DNA from: Bin80 sp965209015
GTDB taxonomy: Bacteria > Bacteroidota > Rhodothermia > Rhodothermales > Bin80
Assembly: GCA_965209015.1 (NCBI GenBank)
Contig: OZ242367.1
Span: 2,356,001-2,420,000 of the forward strand
Reading direction: 5' to 3'
Length of the DNA: 64,000 nucleotides
In this document: piece by piece, positions 47,001 through 55,916 of the stretch
Layout of the letters: every line of letters begins with the position of its first letter
Numbering within the stretch: position 1 is the first letter of the stretch
The notes under the pieces: generated by a model
What the model saw: the letters and a program-made list of their open reading frames with translations, nothing else
Databases searched by the model: none
What the model was told of the DNA's origin: nothing
Position numbers and translations under genes: made by a program

Positions 47001-50000
47001 CGGTGAGGGCGACACTGAATCGTCCCTCCGGCGCGCTGACAACGATTGCGATCGGGGCCACTCCGATCCCGCCCGCAACGACGATGGATTACGCGTTCGG
47101 TGGGAATCAAATGCTGACGATTGCGGCAGGGGAGACCGAGAGTACAGGGCGGGTCACGATCACGGCCGTGGACAATGATGTGCGTACGCCGAGTAAGGAG
47201 GTGCAGGTGACGGGCATGGTGGAGAATCCGATTGGGGTGACGCCTCCGGATCCCGAGCCCCTCACGATCACCGATGAGGACGAAGCGACGGGGGTTGAGC
47301 TAGAGGTGAACCCAACGCAAGTAGATGAGGGAGCTGGGGAGACACCGATTGCGGTGACCGCCCGGCTGGACGGGACGCGCCCCGAGCCCCTCACGGTGAC
47401 CATTTCGGTTGGGCCGGGTACGGCCATGGACGACGATTTTGATCCGGTGGACTCGTTTGCGTTGACCATTCCAGCCAATGAGAGGGAGGGAATGGGGACG
47501 TTTTCGTTCACGCCGGTCTCGGATGATCTGGACGAGCCGGACGAGTCGGTGACGATCACGGGAACCAGCTCCCTCGGGATAGATCAGGCGTTTCTCACGA
47601 TCACGGATGATGATCTGGACCCGGAGGTAATGCTCGTGTTAGATCCGGCGGAGATTTCGGAGGCGGAGGAGCGTTCCACCGTAAAGGCCCGTCTCACGTC
47701 TCCATCGAGTGCGGAGACGGTGATCACGATCTCTGCAGATCCCATCTCGCCTGCGACGGAGGGGGATTACCGGTTGAGCGCGGATCCAAGGCTGACGATT
47801 GCAGCAGGTGCCATGGAGAGTACGGAGACGGTGATGATCACCTCGGTCAATAATCGGGTCATTGATGTAGAGGACAAGCAAGTGCGCGTGCAGGGGCGTG
47901 CCACGAATGCGCATTCGGGGGCGTCTCTTCCGGAGGCGATCCTCACAATTTTAGATGATGACGAAGCGACCGAGGTGAGGCTCACAGTGAGCATTTCTGA
48001 TGATGTACGTGAAGACGAGGGGAGCAAGCAGATCACGGTCACGGCGACGATGGATGGGATCCTTCTGACGGACACAGAGGTAGAGATTTCGTTGCAAGAA
48101 GAGACGGCGACCCTGGGGGTTGACTTTCAGCCGGTGGCTCCATTTACGATCCGGATTCCTGCCGAAGCAATGGAAGCGGTCGGAGGATTTACGTTCACGC
48201 CGATCCCGGACCATCTGGATGAGCCGGACGAGACGGTTCGCGTGAGCGGGACGAGCAGTTTGGGCGCGGCATCGGAGGATCGTCTGACGATCTTTGATTC
48301 GGATTCGACGCCGGAGGTAACGTTGGTGTTAACGCCGGGAGAAATGCTTGAAGATGGTGGGAAAGTCGAGGTGACGGCGAACCTGAGTGGGGCGTCCAGT
48401 GCAGAGACGGTGATTACGATCGCAACCGACCCCCAAGCCCCCGCATTGACGGAGGATTACGAGGTGAGTCCCAATCGTGTGCTCAGGATTGCCCCGGAGG
48501 TCACGACCAGTACGGGGGTGGTGACGATCACGGCGGTGGACAATGCGATTGATGCGCCCGATAAGCGGATCACGGTCCGGGGCAGTGCGACGAACGTGAA
48601 CGATGTGATGAGCCCGGCAGAGGAGACGCTCATCATCCTGGATGATGACGAGGTGGGGGGTATCACGCTTACGGTCTCGCCCCCAAGGGTGAACGAGGCA
48701 AACGAAGAAGACATCCAGGTGACCGCGACACTGGATGGTGCGCGGAGCGTCCCGACGCAGGTCATGCTCACGGTGGAAGGGGGGACGGCGGCGGAGGGAA
48801 TGGACTATGCTGCGGTCCCGCCAGTTGCACTCACGATTGCGGCAGGCGCAACCATCGGGACGGAGCGCTTTCCGTTCCGTCCAATTGCAGATGGGGTGCA
48901 CGAGCCGGACGAAATGGTGCAGGTGACCGGGCGAAGCAGTCTGGGAGCTGCAGCGCCAGCCACGCTCACGATTGTGGATCGTGACCCTGTGCCGCAGGTG
49001 GAGTTGATCGTGGAATCTGGCACAATTTCAGAAGCCGAAGGGATGGCGACGATCACCGCGCGGTTGGATGTTGCATCCAGTGCAGAAACGATCCTCCGGG
49101 TGTCTGCGCATCCGGAAGCTCCGGCGACGACCGAGGATTACGAATTGAGCCCGAATACGACGCTCACGATCCTTCCTGGAATGATGACCAGTACGGGACG
49201 CGTGACGATCACAGCGGTGGATAATGATGCACATAACCAGAATAAGATCGTGGTGGTGCGCGGACAGGCAACCAATGCACTTGACCTCAACGGCCCGGGC
49301 GACAAGAGGCTCACGATTGAGGATGATGAAGCGTCCACGGGGTTCATGCTTGAGGTCGCACCTCCCAAGATGGAGGAGGGCGCGGGGGCAAGGGAGTTCA
49401 TGGTGACGGCTACGCTGGAGTCTGTTCGGGGTACGGATGCGACGGTGACGCTTACCGTGGCAGATGGCACGGCAACCGAGGGACAGGATTATACGATTGT
49501 GTCCCCGCCTACTCCCCTGAGGGTTGAGGCCAATCAGCTCTCTGGCACGGCAACCTTTACCCTCATGCCCATGGATGATTCCGTCTATGACCCTCAGGAG
49601 ACGATCTTGATCACGGGGACAAGCGCTGCACTGGGAGGTGGAGAGACTGTAACCTACCTGACCATTGAGGATAACGAGGTGGAGGTGTTCCTGGCGATTC
49701 AGGATACGACGGTACAGGAAGAGGTCGAGATGGCTATGGTTGAAGTTACACTGACGTCTCCTGCCCCACCGGGGCTGAGTGTACGGGTTCAAACCTTTGA
49801 TCAGACGGCCACCGAACTGGAGGACTACAGAACTCCCTCCAGTGTGCTGCTCATCCCCGAGGGGGAAATGAGCGCATTCATTGCGGTGCTGATTCTGGAC
49901 GATGAATCCTATGAAGAAAACGAAACCTTCCGGATCCAATTGTCCGATCCAATCGGGGCCGAGCTGGCCCGAGGGGAGGCAACGGTCACGATAGAGGATG

Positions 50001-52471
50001 ATGATCGATACGAACTGCGCGTAGGGGATGCTTCGGCGCCGGAGAGCGAGTCCCCGCTAGAGTTTATGGTGATGCTGAACCGAGCCAACCCGGCACAGAG
50101 CGTGCGCGTGGACTATGCGACGCAGGATGGATCGGCGCAGGCCGATCTGGACTATATGCCCACAAGTGGGACACTGGTCTTTCCGAGGGGGGTGGACCGT
50201 CGTCCGGTGCCTGTGCGACTGCTCAATGATGAAACAGAAGAGATGGAGGAGCGATTCTTCTTGAAGCTGTCTATGCCGGAGAATGCCGTTCTGGTGGATG
50301 CCGAAGGGACGGGGACGATCGTGGATGAGGATGCGCTCCCCCGCGTGGAGATCACCCCATCGGTCCGGGTGGGGGAAGAGGAGGGGATGGCCCGCTTTAT
50401 GGTATCGCTCAGTCATGTGCTCCCGGGGCGGGAGACCGAAGTTTTCTTTACAGCCATCAACGAAACCGCGGTTGCCTCTCTGGACTATGAGGTGCAGACG
50501 CCAAGCCCGCTCCGCTTCACCTCGGGGGAAAGGATGCAGACCATTGAGGTAGAGATCCTGGATGATGATCTCTCTGAGGGCGAGGAGACCTTTCGGATTG
50601 AGTTGACGGAGGTCCGGAATGGGGAGCCGGTAGGGCGCATAGGACGGGGCACGATCCTCGACAATGACGGGGAGGTGCGGGTGCATATAGAGGATACAGA
50701 GGTTGATGAATCAGAACCAGAGGCGCGGTTCCGCGTGACCTTGGATGGACAGGATAGTCAGTCGCGGACGTATGCCTATACGACGGAGGATGGGACGGCC
50801 ACGGAGGGAGAGGACTATGTTGCGACTTCGTCAACGATCACCTTTGCGGCGGGCGAGCAGGAACAGGAGATCCGAATTCCGATCAACGATGATCAGGAAA
50901 CCGAAGACGACGAAACGTTTCAGGTGCGTCTCATTGGGGAGGGCATCGCCAGAGGCGTGGCAGAAGGAACGATTCAGGATGATGATGGAGACCTGTTCGT
51001 GAGTATTGGAGATGCGAGTGCAATGGAGGGCGAGGGCGCTCTTCTGCTACCCGTCCACTTGAATCAGCCCAGTCCTCGGGTGGTGACGGTTCAGTTTGCA
51101 TCTTCGGAGGACACGGCAACGGAGGGATCCGATTATGTTGCGTCGAAGGGGATCGTCATCTTTGAACGGGGGAGCATGGAGGGCAAGATCCGGATTGAGG
51201 TAATAGACGATTCGGAGGTGGAACCCGACGAGACGTTCCAGGTGACGCTTTCCAATGCGAACCATGTGAAAATTGATCAAAGGATCGGGACGGGAACGAT
51301 TCTGGACGATGACGGGAGTCCCACGGTCTCGGTCCAAAGTGTTACGGTCTCCCGCCACACGGCAAGCTTTGAGGTGGGCTTATCCATTCCATCTGCTGTC
51401 CCGGTACTGGTCAGCTATATGAGCGAGGATGGGAGTGCCCTTGCGGGAGAGGATTATGAGGCGGTGGCGGGACAGGTCACGTTTGCACCGGGCGAGCTCT
51501 CCAAAACTGTGGACGTGAACCTGCTTACAAATGAGCCTGTATGGGAGGCAAAGACATTTTCGCTTGTCTTGCTCTCGGCGGTGAATGCAGAGGTAGAGCA
51601 GGCCCGTTCGGAGGCGGTGATGGAAGAAGAAAGCGAAGAGAGGATCCAGAATGCGTATGTGTCGAGAGTCCTTCGGACCTGGGCATCACAGGTGGTGGAG
51701 GCATTGACGCGGCGCATGGAGGGGATGGCACACTGCCGCATCCCTGATCTATCCTGGCTCCGCTACGGGAGTGAGCGTTGGTCTCTGGGAGAGATCTTTC
51801 GCGGGTGTGGTGCCGAGTATACGCAGGGGGGATGGAGCGTCTGGGGGCAAGGTGCCTATACGCGGATGCAGGGACGAGAGGGAGCGCTGTCCATGCGTTC
51901 AGATGTTACAAGTATGATCCTGGGAGCCGACTATGCGTGGAGTCAGGGATGGATGGCAGGACTTCTGGCCGCACAGAGCTGGGATCAAGGCACGTATGAG
52001 ACGCCAGCGCGCTCTGGCACAGCATCCTCACGCTTGACCGGTATCTATCCCTATGTCAGTTACCAAACGGGAGCGGGGATGCGTGCATGGCTACTCTTGG
52101 GTCTGGGACGGGGCGAGACCGAAGTGGAGACACTGGAATCCGAACTAGAGGCTGCACTGGTTGCACTGGGACTGACGGGAACGCTGACCGGGGGCAGTGC
52201 GGGGCGGCTGGGCTACGAGGTAGATGCCTTCTGGGCGACGGCAGACCTGGAGACGGGAGCAGATCTGGGCGTCCGACGGAGTCCGTGCAGGTGTGGAGGG
52301 GAGTTTGCGATTGGGAGCGGGCATGGAGCCCTACATGGAAGCTGCTCTTCGGCAGGATGGAGGGGATGCAGAGACGGGGATCGGCGTGGAACTGGGGGGA
52401 GGCGTGCGCTGGTCCACGAGTCAACTGCGTGCAGAGTTTGGAGGTCGGACCTTGGTGCTGCACACCGATGA
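44096..52471 (+). CDS. Giant surface protein: LRR head, 20 Calx-beta repeats, C-terminal autotransporter-like barrel (frameshifted)
   Basis: A 2791-codon frame. Residues 1-27 are a signal peptide (ILVLFVTEVFAQD). Residues about 50-250 are leucine-rich repeats with the LxxLxLxxNxLxxLPxxLFxxL pattern (LRTLRLNHNDLTSLPSGLF and four more). From about 253 to 2510 lie 20 Calx-beta domains (see repeat entry), which bind calcium and often mediate adhesion. A helix VLRTWASQVVEALTRRMEG precedes a barrel (about 2540 onward) with YTQGGWSVWGQGAYTRMQG and SVTSMILGADYAWSQG-type strands. From about 52270 the reading frame leaves the barrel code and ends in unrelated sequence (RSPCRCGGEF onward); the true continuation lies in the other two frames to 52854. 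As read, the anchor is incomplete. The repeat part is by eye much richer in GC than the head and the rest of the window. Confidence 0.85.
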   Translation: MWRLTSSSLGMILSSILVLFVTEVFAQDIVNICDRTPEVKADILIQIDHPNPDFGCEDVTSDQLSRITFMYVVFQGISSLQSHDFAGLSGLRTLRLNHNDLTSLPSGLFDDLESLKYLYLEHNALTVLPEDLFKGTPNLDYLELTRNRLDGTLPADLFHDLENLRHLDLAYNSIDAFPEDLFDGLRTLSDGIFYDNDLTAIPADLFDDVPYGGRFSFGENPIPCLPPKILNKIQDGEIIITTGPSTPCEDPNPEVTLHLSDNPISEDGGMTTVTARLSEMSTEVTTIVISVSPESPTDYRLSTNATLTIAAGETESTGEVVIRAVQNVVYSGDRMFQVEGEATNPDGVNGPESVPLTITEDEMAPALTLAAAPNPVAEDHGATQITVTASWDVVRDRATEVDVAVGSGSAMVGEDFEEVNSFSLTIPANEMMGTGMFTLVPIPDDLNESDETILVTGRTDLGEATPAALTLTNADPPPQVTLALSPSSIMENSDVPSMVTAQLSAPSNAVTTIVVSVAPDSPGDYTQRGTMLTIAEGETESTGEVLITAMDNNVYTGNKTFQVQGEATNLRSGAKDPDDVELTIEDDEPFPTATLAINPNEIREGEERVVTVTGRLDVAFGATEGSGHILARMTVSSEDGTASVVEDLERTSIITLAWEANELVEEQTYAFFVAKQDGIDEPPETIRLVGAGAYDVTDKDFTASPTEFTIVDADDPPVVTLNLTASEIQENGGTTRLTASQTPASSEPTRIAITMVPDAPATDDDYMLTSTMLTIPVGSRISSDGITITAVDNKDYEGDKTVTVRGRPMNELGFTDLSLIGLGDVGLTILDDDEPPRVELAVNPSEVNENGDIQPVTVTAALNAVQSTDTQLTIMVEAGTAQAGTDYTATPSSFPLTIAAGSMEGTGMFTFEPLPDDLHEGPEMVQVTGTAGDLEVDAARLTILDATPMPQVELDLMPGEIPEEGGMTTVRATLNRPSGALTTIAIGATPIPPATTMDYAFGGNQMLTIAAGETESTGRVTITAVDNDVRTPSKEVQVTGMVENPIGVTPPDPEPLTITDEDEATGVELEVNPTQVDEGAGETPIAVTARLDGTRPEPLTVTISVGPGTAMDDDFDPVDSFALTIPANEREGMGTFSFTPVSDDLDEPDESVTITGTSSLGIDQAFLTITDDDLDPEVMLVLDPAEISEAEERSTVKARLTSPSSAETVITISADPISPATEGDYRLSADPRLTIAAGAMESTETVMITSVNNRVIDVEDKQVRVQGRATNAHSGASLPEAILTILDDDEATEVRLTVSISDDVREDEGSKQITVTATMDGILLTDTEVEISLQEETATLGVDFQPVAPFTIRIPAEAMEAVGGFTFTPIPDHLDEPDETVRVSGTSSLGAASEDRLTIFDSDSTPEVTLVLTPGEMLEDGGKVEVTANLSGASSAETVITIATDPQAPALTEDYEVSPNRVLRIAPEVTTSTGVVTITAVDNAIDAPDKRITVRGSATNVNDVMSPAEETLIILDDDEVGGITLTVSPPRVNEANEEDIQVTATLDGARSVPTQVMLTVEGGTAAEGMDYAAVPPVALTIAAGATIGTERFPFRPIADGVHEPDEMVQVTGRSSLGAAAPATLTIVDRDPVPQVELIVESGTISEAEGMATITARLDVASSAETILRVSAHPEAPATTEDYELSPNTTLTILPGMMTSTGRVTITAVDNDAHNQNKIVVVRGQATNALDLNGPGDKRLTIEDDEASTGFMLEVAPPKMEEGAGAREFMVTATLESVRGTDATVTLTVADGTATEGQDYTIVSPPTPLRVEANQLSGTATFTLMPMDDSVYDPQETILITGTSAALGGGETVTYLTIEDNEVEVFLAIQDTTVQEEVEMAMVEVTLTSPAPPGLSVRVQTFDQTATELEDYRTPSSVLLIPEGEMSAFIAVLILDDESYEENETFRIQLSDPIGAELARGEATVTIEDDDRYELRVGDASAPESESPLEFMVMLNRANPAQSVRVDYATQDGSAQADLDYMPTSGTLVFPRGVDRRPVPVRLLNDETEEMEERFFLKLSMPENAVLVDAEGTGTIVDEDALPRVEITPSVRVGEEEGMARFMVSLSHVLPGRETEVFFTAINETAVASLDYEVQTPSPLRFTSGERMQTIEVEILDDDLSEGEETFRIELTEVRNGEPVGRIGRGTILDNDGEVRVHIEDTEVDESEPEARFRVTLDGQDSQSRTYAYTTEDGTATEGEDYVATSSTITFAAGEQEQEIRIPINDDQETEDDETFQVRLIGEGIARGVAEGTIQDDDGDLFVSIGDASAMEGEGALLLPVHLNQPSPRVVTVQFASSEDTATEGSDYVASKGIVIFERGSMEGKIRIEVIDDSEVEPDETFQVTLSNANHVKIDQRIGTGTILDDDGSPTVSVQSVTVSRHTASFEVGLSIPSAVPVLVSYMSEDGSALAGEDYEAVAGQVTFAPGELSKTVDVNLLTNEPVWEAKTFSLVLLSAVNAEVEQARSEAVMEEESEERIQNAYVSRVLRTWASQVVEALTRRMEGMAHCRIPDLSWLRYGSERWSLGEIFRGCGAEYTQGGWSVWGQGAYTRMQGREGALSMRSDVTSMILGADYAWSQGWMAGLLAAQSWDQGTYETPARSGTASSRLTGIYPYVSYQTGAGMRAWLLLGLGRGETEVETLESELEAALVALGLTGTLTGGSAGRLGYEVDAFWATADLETGADLGVRRSPCRCGGEFAIGSGHGALHGSCSSAGWRGCRDGDRRGTGGRRALVHESTACRVWRSDLGAAHR
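44849..51640 (+). repeat. Tandem Calx-beta array with alternating A/B subtypes
   Basis: Twenty domains of about 105-120 codons. The first fourteen alternate strictly: type A begins PEVTL/PQVEL and carries an SPxxY/xTxDY centre with LTIAAGETESTG and ITAVDN; type B begins xxVxLxVNP and carries GTAxxGxDF/Y, LTIPANxxxGTGxFTxxP and DDLDEPDETVxVTG. A units start at about 44853, 45529, 46246, 46943, 47622, 48311 and 48992, a higher-order period of about 676-717 bp. The last six (from about 49680) are canonical single-type Calx-beta domains with ATEGEDYxxxSxxxxFxxGE and DDxxxExxETFxVxL motifs. Confidence 0.85.
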
Positions 52472-52854
52472 GGGACTGCGCGAATGGGGGCTGATGGGAT
52501 CCATTGAGTATGGATCGCAGGGGGACTCGGACCTTCGATGCGAGTGCGCCCGCTCTGGGGGAATATGTACGGGGGAGATCTCTGGCGCGAAGCACCGCTG
52601 CATACCATGGCAGGGGGAGTGCAGACCAAAATGTGGAGGTGGAACTGGGCTATGGGATGCCGATCGGGGCAAGTCTCGGACGCTCCATCGTGGGACTGAC
52701 GCTGGATCCGAGCGGGCGTGCCTACCGAGTGGGATACAACCTGCGCATGGGCCAAGGACTACAAGTCTCGGTCGCGACGACCGCGCGAACCATGGAAGAG
52801 AATGGGCCTCCACCCTCCTACGGACTCAGTGCACGCATGGATCTGAACTGGTGA
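52262..52854 (+). pseudogene. Frameshifted 3' end of the giant gene (C-terminal beta barrel)
   Basis: The barrel code continues in two other frames. First piece (about 52272-52530): SDGVRAGVEGSLRLGAGMEP, YMEAALRQDGGDAETGIGVE, LGGGVRWSTSQLRAEFGGRT and HTDEGLREWGLMGSIEYGSQ. Second piece (about 52525-52854): DASAPALGEYVRGRSLA, DQNVEVELGYGMPIGASLGR, VGLTLDPSGRAYRVGYNLRM and a final aromatic-ended strand GLSARMDLNW followed by TGA. Each step is +1. The first shift lies between about 52262 and 52281; the second is near a run of five G at 52520-52524. Either the anchor is dead or the sequence has two indel errors. Confidence 0.85.
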
Positions 52855-53195
52855 ACCAGCAGGCCCGACCGTCCATACACGCATCAAAAAGCTAGCCAAG
52901 ATCTTCTATCTTTGGGATAAACGTGGAGAGTTGCGAACCCCGATAAAGCGTCATGTCTCTGGGCAATCTCATCTTCTGATCCACCACTCTCTACATACCC
53001 TATCCAATCAATAACATTTGAAAAGTCTCGTACCCTAAGTATAAGGAAACCTTAGAATAGGAAGATAACTGGTGCTGAGAGTAAATCGAATCTATCTGGA
53101 AATCGGTGCGCAATGTAGATATCCTTTCCTCTATGCCCAGAGCATGAAAACCAACCTGTGGAGATCCAACCATGTAGATTAACTACCAATACTGG
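52855..53195. other. 341 bp gap after the giant gene
   Basis: No gene or remnant recognised. A weak imperfect inverted repeat (CCTAAG ... CTTAG) lies near 53032-53056 without a T tract; I would not call it a terminator. Confidence 0.45.
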
Positions 53196-53567
53196 TCACT
53201 TTGGGACGATTCGTCCATCTGATGTGATCCTTTCATTATCGGCAGGCGGACGGGTTGGAAAATTAGAGATGGGAACACTTGGATCCCGATCCTTAGGAAC
53301 ATAATGAGAGTGGTTCCCGTGAGGAACTTCGGCGTATTCCTTATCCCCAAAAGGATTGAGCACTCGCTGCATCACAAAGAAAAAAAGTATTAAACCTACC
53401 ACCAGCAACACGACACGAAATCGAAAGCGACTCGGTGAAATCCGTCGTGAATCCTGGGCCTGCATCGTATGACTTGGTTCATTTGAATCAAGTGAAGCGC
53501 CTATCTTTTCTATCATGCCATTATATACTAATTCTAAGACGATCAAACCATAGGAACGCCTAAACAT
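53196..53567 (-). CDS. Conserved hypothetical single-pass membrane protein
   Basis: A 123-residue protein of unknown function; the start could also be the Met at residue 18 (53516). It has a polar N-terminal part, one strong transmembrane helix (FRVVLLVVGLILFFFVMQRV, about residues 50-70) and a polar C-terminal tail with EVPHGNHSHYVPKDRDP and ending ERITSDGRIVPK. The PHGNHxHYVP segment, rich in His, Asn and Pro, looks like a conserved motif that I associate with short hypothetical proteins of FCB-group bacteria. The tail is probably on the periplasmic side. It is divergent from the TonB receptor gene, 87 bp away. No function proposed. Confidence 0.65.
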   Translation of the reverse strand: MFRRSYGLIVLELVYNGMIEKIGASLDSNEPSHTMQAQDSRRISPSRFRFRVVLLVVGLILFFFVMQRVLNPFGDKEYAEVPHGNHSHYVPKDRDPSVPISNFPTRPPADNERITSDGRIVPK

Positions 53568-53654
53568 CTTTCTGGTTTTACCTCTTTCCCTCCGTAAAGA
53601 AATAGTTTCCAGACTCCCCTCCCCTTCCCAATCTCCTTATTTGAATAGCGAATT

Positions 53655-55916
53655 ATGCGCATCTTCTTTAATCTCCTCTTGGTGAGCCTGTTCTTGATCG
53701 TGAATCAGGCCCATGCCCAGAATGCGGCTCTGCGAGGCTTTGTTCGTAACGCCTCAGATGGACAGCCCATGCAGGGGGTTAATGTGATCTTGACCGATGA
53801 TGGAGATGGTTTTATGGGTGCGGCGACGAATCGAGATGGCTTTTTTGCTCTCAGTGGGATCTCTCCAGGCTCATACTATCTAGCCATTTCCTACATTGGA
53901 TATGCGTCTCACCTTGACACATTGGATTTTGCTCCCGACGATCTTGTCACCTATAATGTAGCAATACAACTCTCCGAAGATCTTCTGGATGAGCTTGTAG
54001 TCGAATCTGAGCGAGAGGGAGCTGGAGCGGCTGGTTTGACCGGAGGACTCCAATCAATTACTCCGCGAGAGATTGCTCTGATCCCTTCTCCAGACATCAG
54101 CGGTGACTTAGCAAGTTACCTCGCCACGCTTCCTGGAGTGGTTTCCAGCGGTGACCAAGGTGGTCAGCTCTTCATCAGAGGAGGGGAGCCGACACAGAAT
54201 CAAGTGATCATCGACGGGATGACGGTATTTCAACCGTTTCATCTAATTGGATTTTATTCTGCATTTCCATCAAGTATTCTCAACGTTACCGATGTATATG
54301 CTGGTGGATTTGGGCCTCGATACGGAGGGCGTCTTTCATCCGTGATTGATATTTCCACACGGAATGGTAATAAACGACGGGTATCTGGGGAGATCTCGGC
54401 TGCACCATTTATTAGTACTTTACTTTTAGAGGGACCGATCGTCTCCGGTCGTGTCTCAGCCTTGGTCTCCGGTAGATTGTCGGTGATCGACCAAGGAGCT
54501 GCCCGAATTCTTGACAGACCATTACCTTACGACTTCAATGATCAGTTTGTCAAACTGCATGCGGACATATCCGAAAACAGTCAGGCGTCAATCAGTGCTC
54601 TGCGCTCCCACGATAACGGAATCATTGGTGTACTTGATGATTCAGATGCGGACAGTTCGCGCAACAAGGTAACATGGACCAGCCAGGCAATAGGAGCCCG
54701 TTATCTCCTTTTACCTACTCGCATTCCTGTCCAGGCTGAGTTACTTCTGTCGGTATCCTCTATTGATAACACGTTTGGCCTATCCGATAATCCTGCGCGA
54801 CGTTCAAATTCCACAGAAGTAAATCTTTCTGCAAATGTGACGCACTACAACCGGACCACGGACGTTTCCTGGGGACTTCACGCGCGATTTAGTGAACTGA
54901 GCAGCGAACTTGGCGGAATTTTTCAAAATGTCTCCCAAGACACTGAGTTCATTAGTGAAGCTGGTGGATACTTGCTTCTGGACGTGAGAGGAAGAGAGGG
55001 TTTGAGTTTGCAACCTGGTGTTCGATTCTCTTCATTTCCCAGCAAAGGTAGAACGTTCATTGAACCCCGTATTCGTCTGAGATACGAGTCTGGAATCCAT
55101 CAAGTTAGTATGGCTGGCGGGATCTATCATCAGGAAATTGTCGGACTCACTGACCGTCGCGATGCTGGGGATGTATTTACCGCGTGGACAACCTCTCCGT
55201 TCGGGAAGGTTCCGAGAGCAATCCATGGAATCATTGGGTACCAGATTCGTCCAATACCTTGGCTTCAAATAGCCGTGGAGGGGTTCTATAAGACACTAAC
55301 CAACCTCTCAATTGCAGAATGGAGCTCGTTCCCCCGTTTCACTACCCGATTACAATCAGCAGATGGCAATATTATTGGGCTTGACAGCCGGGTTGAAATT
55401 ACAAAAGGTGGGTTCTACGGATTTGTTAATTATGGATATGCGAAAGTTCGATATCAGGCGCAGCAGAACGAGATTGAATACTGGTTTGGTAGTAGCGAAT
55501 ATGAATTCTCTCCACCCCATGATCGACAACATCAATTGAATGTGCTGGGAAGTCTAAACTGGAAAAACTTTGTCCTGAGTGTTCGCTGGCAATACGGCTC
55601 AGGCCTTCCCTATAGTCAGGCGTTAGGATTTGATGAATTTCTCCTACTTGACGGTCCGACGGATCTGTTTGATGAACATGGAGAGACCCGAGTCCTTTAT
55701 ACATATCCCTACGGTGGACGACTCCCCGATTATCATCGGTTAGATATTTCTCTGGAGCATACGTTTGAAATTTCAAGGAACACAGCAATTTCTGCTATGG
55801 CCAGCGCAACGAATGCGTACGACCGAACCAATCTCTTCTACATTGATCTTTTTACTCTGGATCGCCTTGACCAACTTCCCCTCATTCCTGCCGTCGGATT
55901 AAAGATCCAGTTTTAA
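53655..55916 (+). CDS. TonB-dependent receptor with carboxypeptidase-regulatory-like N-terminal domain
   Basis: Outer-membrane active transporter, 753 residues. Signal peptide 1-21 (LFLIVNQAHAQ), then a carboxypeptidase-regulatory-like beta domain (about 25-110; GFVRNASDGQPMQGVNVIL, FFALSGISPGSYYLAISYIGY). The plug domain follows (about 115-240) with LPGVVSSGDQGGQLFIRGGE, VIIDGMTVFQPFHLIGF and GGFGPRYGGRLSSVIDI, and then the barrel to the C-terminus, ending in LPLIPAVGLKIQF with the terminal Phe expected for Bam-assembled barrels. It is compact compared with SusC-type receptors (about 1000 residues) and has no SusD partner. Its stop overlaps the start of the DUF4249-like lipoprotein gene by 1 bp, a common FCB pairing. 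The substrate is unknown. Confidence 0.9.
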   Translation: MRIFFNLLLVSLFLIVNQAHAQNAALRGFVRNASDGQPMQGVNVILTDDGDGFMGAATNRDGFFALSGISPGSYYLAISYIGYASHLDTLDFAPDDLVTYNVAIQLSEDLLDELVVESEREGAGAAGLTGGLQSITPREIALIPSPDISGDLASYLATLPGVVSSGDQGGQLFIRGGEPTQNQVIIDGMTVFQPFHLIGFYSAFPSSILNVTDVYAGGFGPRYGGRLSSVIDISTRNGNKRRVSGEISAAPFISTLLLEGPIVSGRVSALVSGRLSVIDQGAARILDRPLPYDFNDQFVKLHADISENSQASISALRSHDNGIIGVLDDSDADSSRNKVTWTSQAIGARYLLLPTRIPVQAELLLSVSSIDNTFGLSDNPARRSNSTEVNLSANVTHYNRTTDVSWGLHARFSELSSELGGIFQNVSQDTEFISEAGGYLLLDVRGREGLSLQPGVRFSSFPSKGRTFIEPRIRLRYESGIHQVSMAGGIYHQEIVGLTDRRDAGDVFTAWTTSPFGKVPRAIHGIIGYQIRPIPWLQIAVEGFYKTLTNLSIAEWSSFPRFTTRLQSADGNIIGLDSRVEITKGGFYGFVNYGYAKVRYQAQQNEIEYWFGSSEYEFSPPHDRQHQLNVLGSLNWKNFVLSVRWQYGSGLPYSQALGFDEFLLLDGPTDLFDEHGETRVLYTYPYGGRLPDYHRLDISLEHTFEISRNTAISAMASATNAYDRTNLFYIDLFTLDRLDQLPLIPAVGLKIQF

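Noticed and set aside
46271..50686. Long minus-strand frames opposite the giant gene (for example 46271-47110, 49028-49939, 50057-50686)
   Set aside because: They are antisense shadows created by the GC-rich, repetitive codon pattern; the same shadow recurs at each repeat and the translations are low-complexity His/Arg-rich.
44849..51640. CRISPR-like or satellite repeats
   Set aside because: The periodicity is that of protein domains of about 105-120 codons, not short direct repeats with spacers; no CRISPR array or cas gene is seen in the window.
52056..52595. 179-codon minus-strand frame at the end of the giant gene
   Set aside because: Antisense to the frameshifted barrel code and rich in Pro/Arg/Ser, typical of a shadow.
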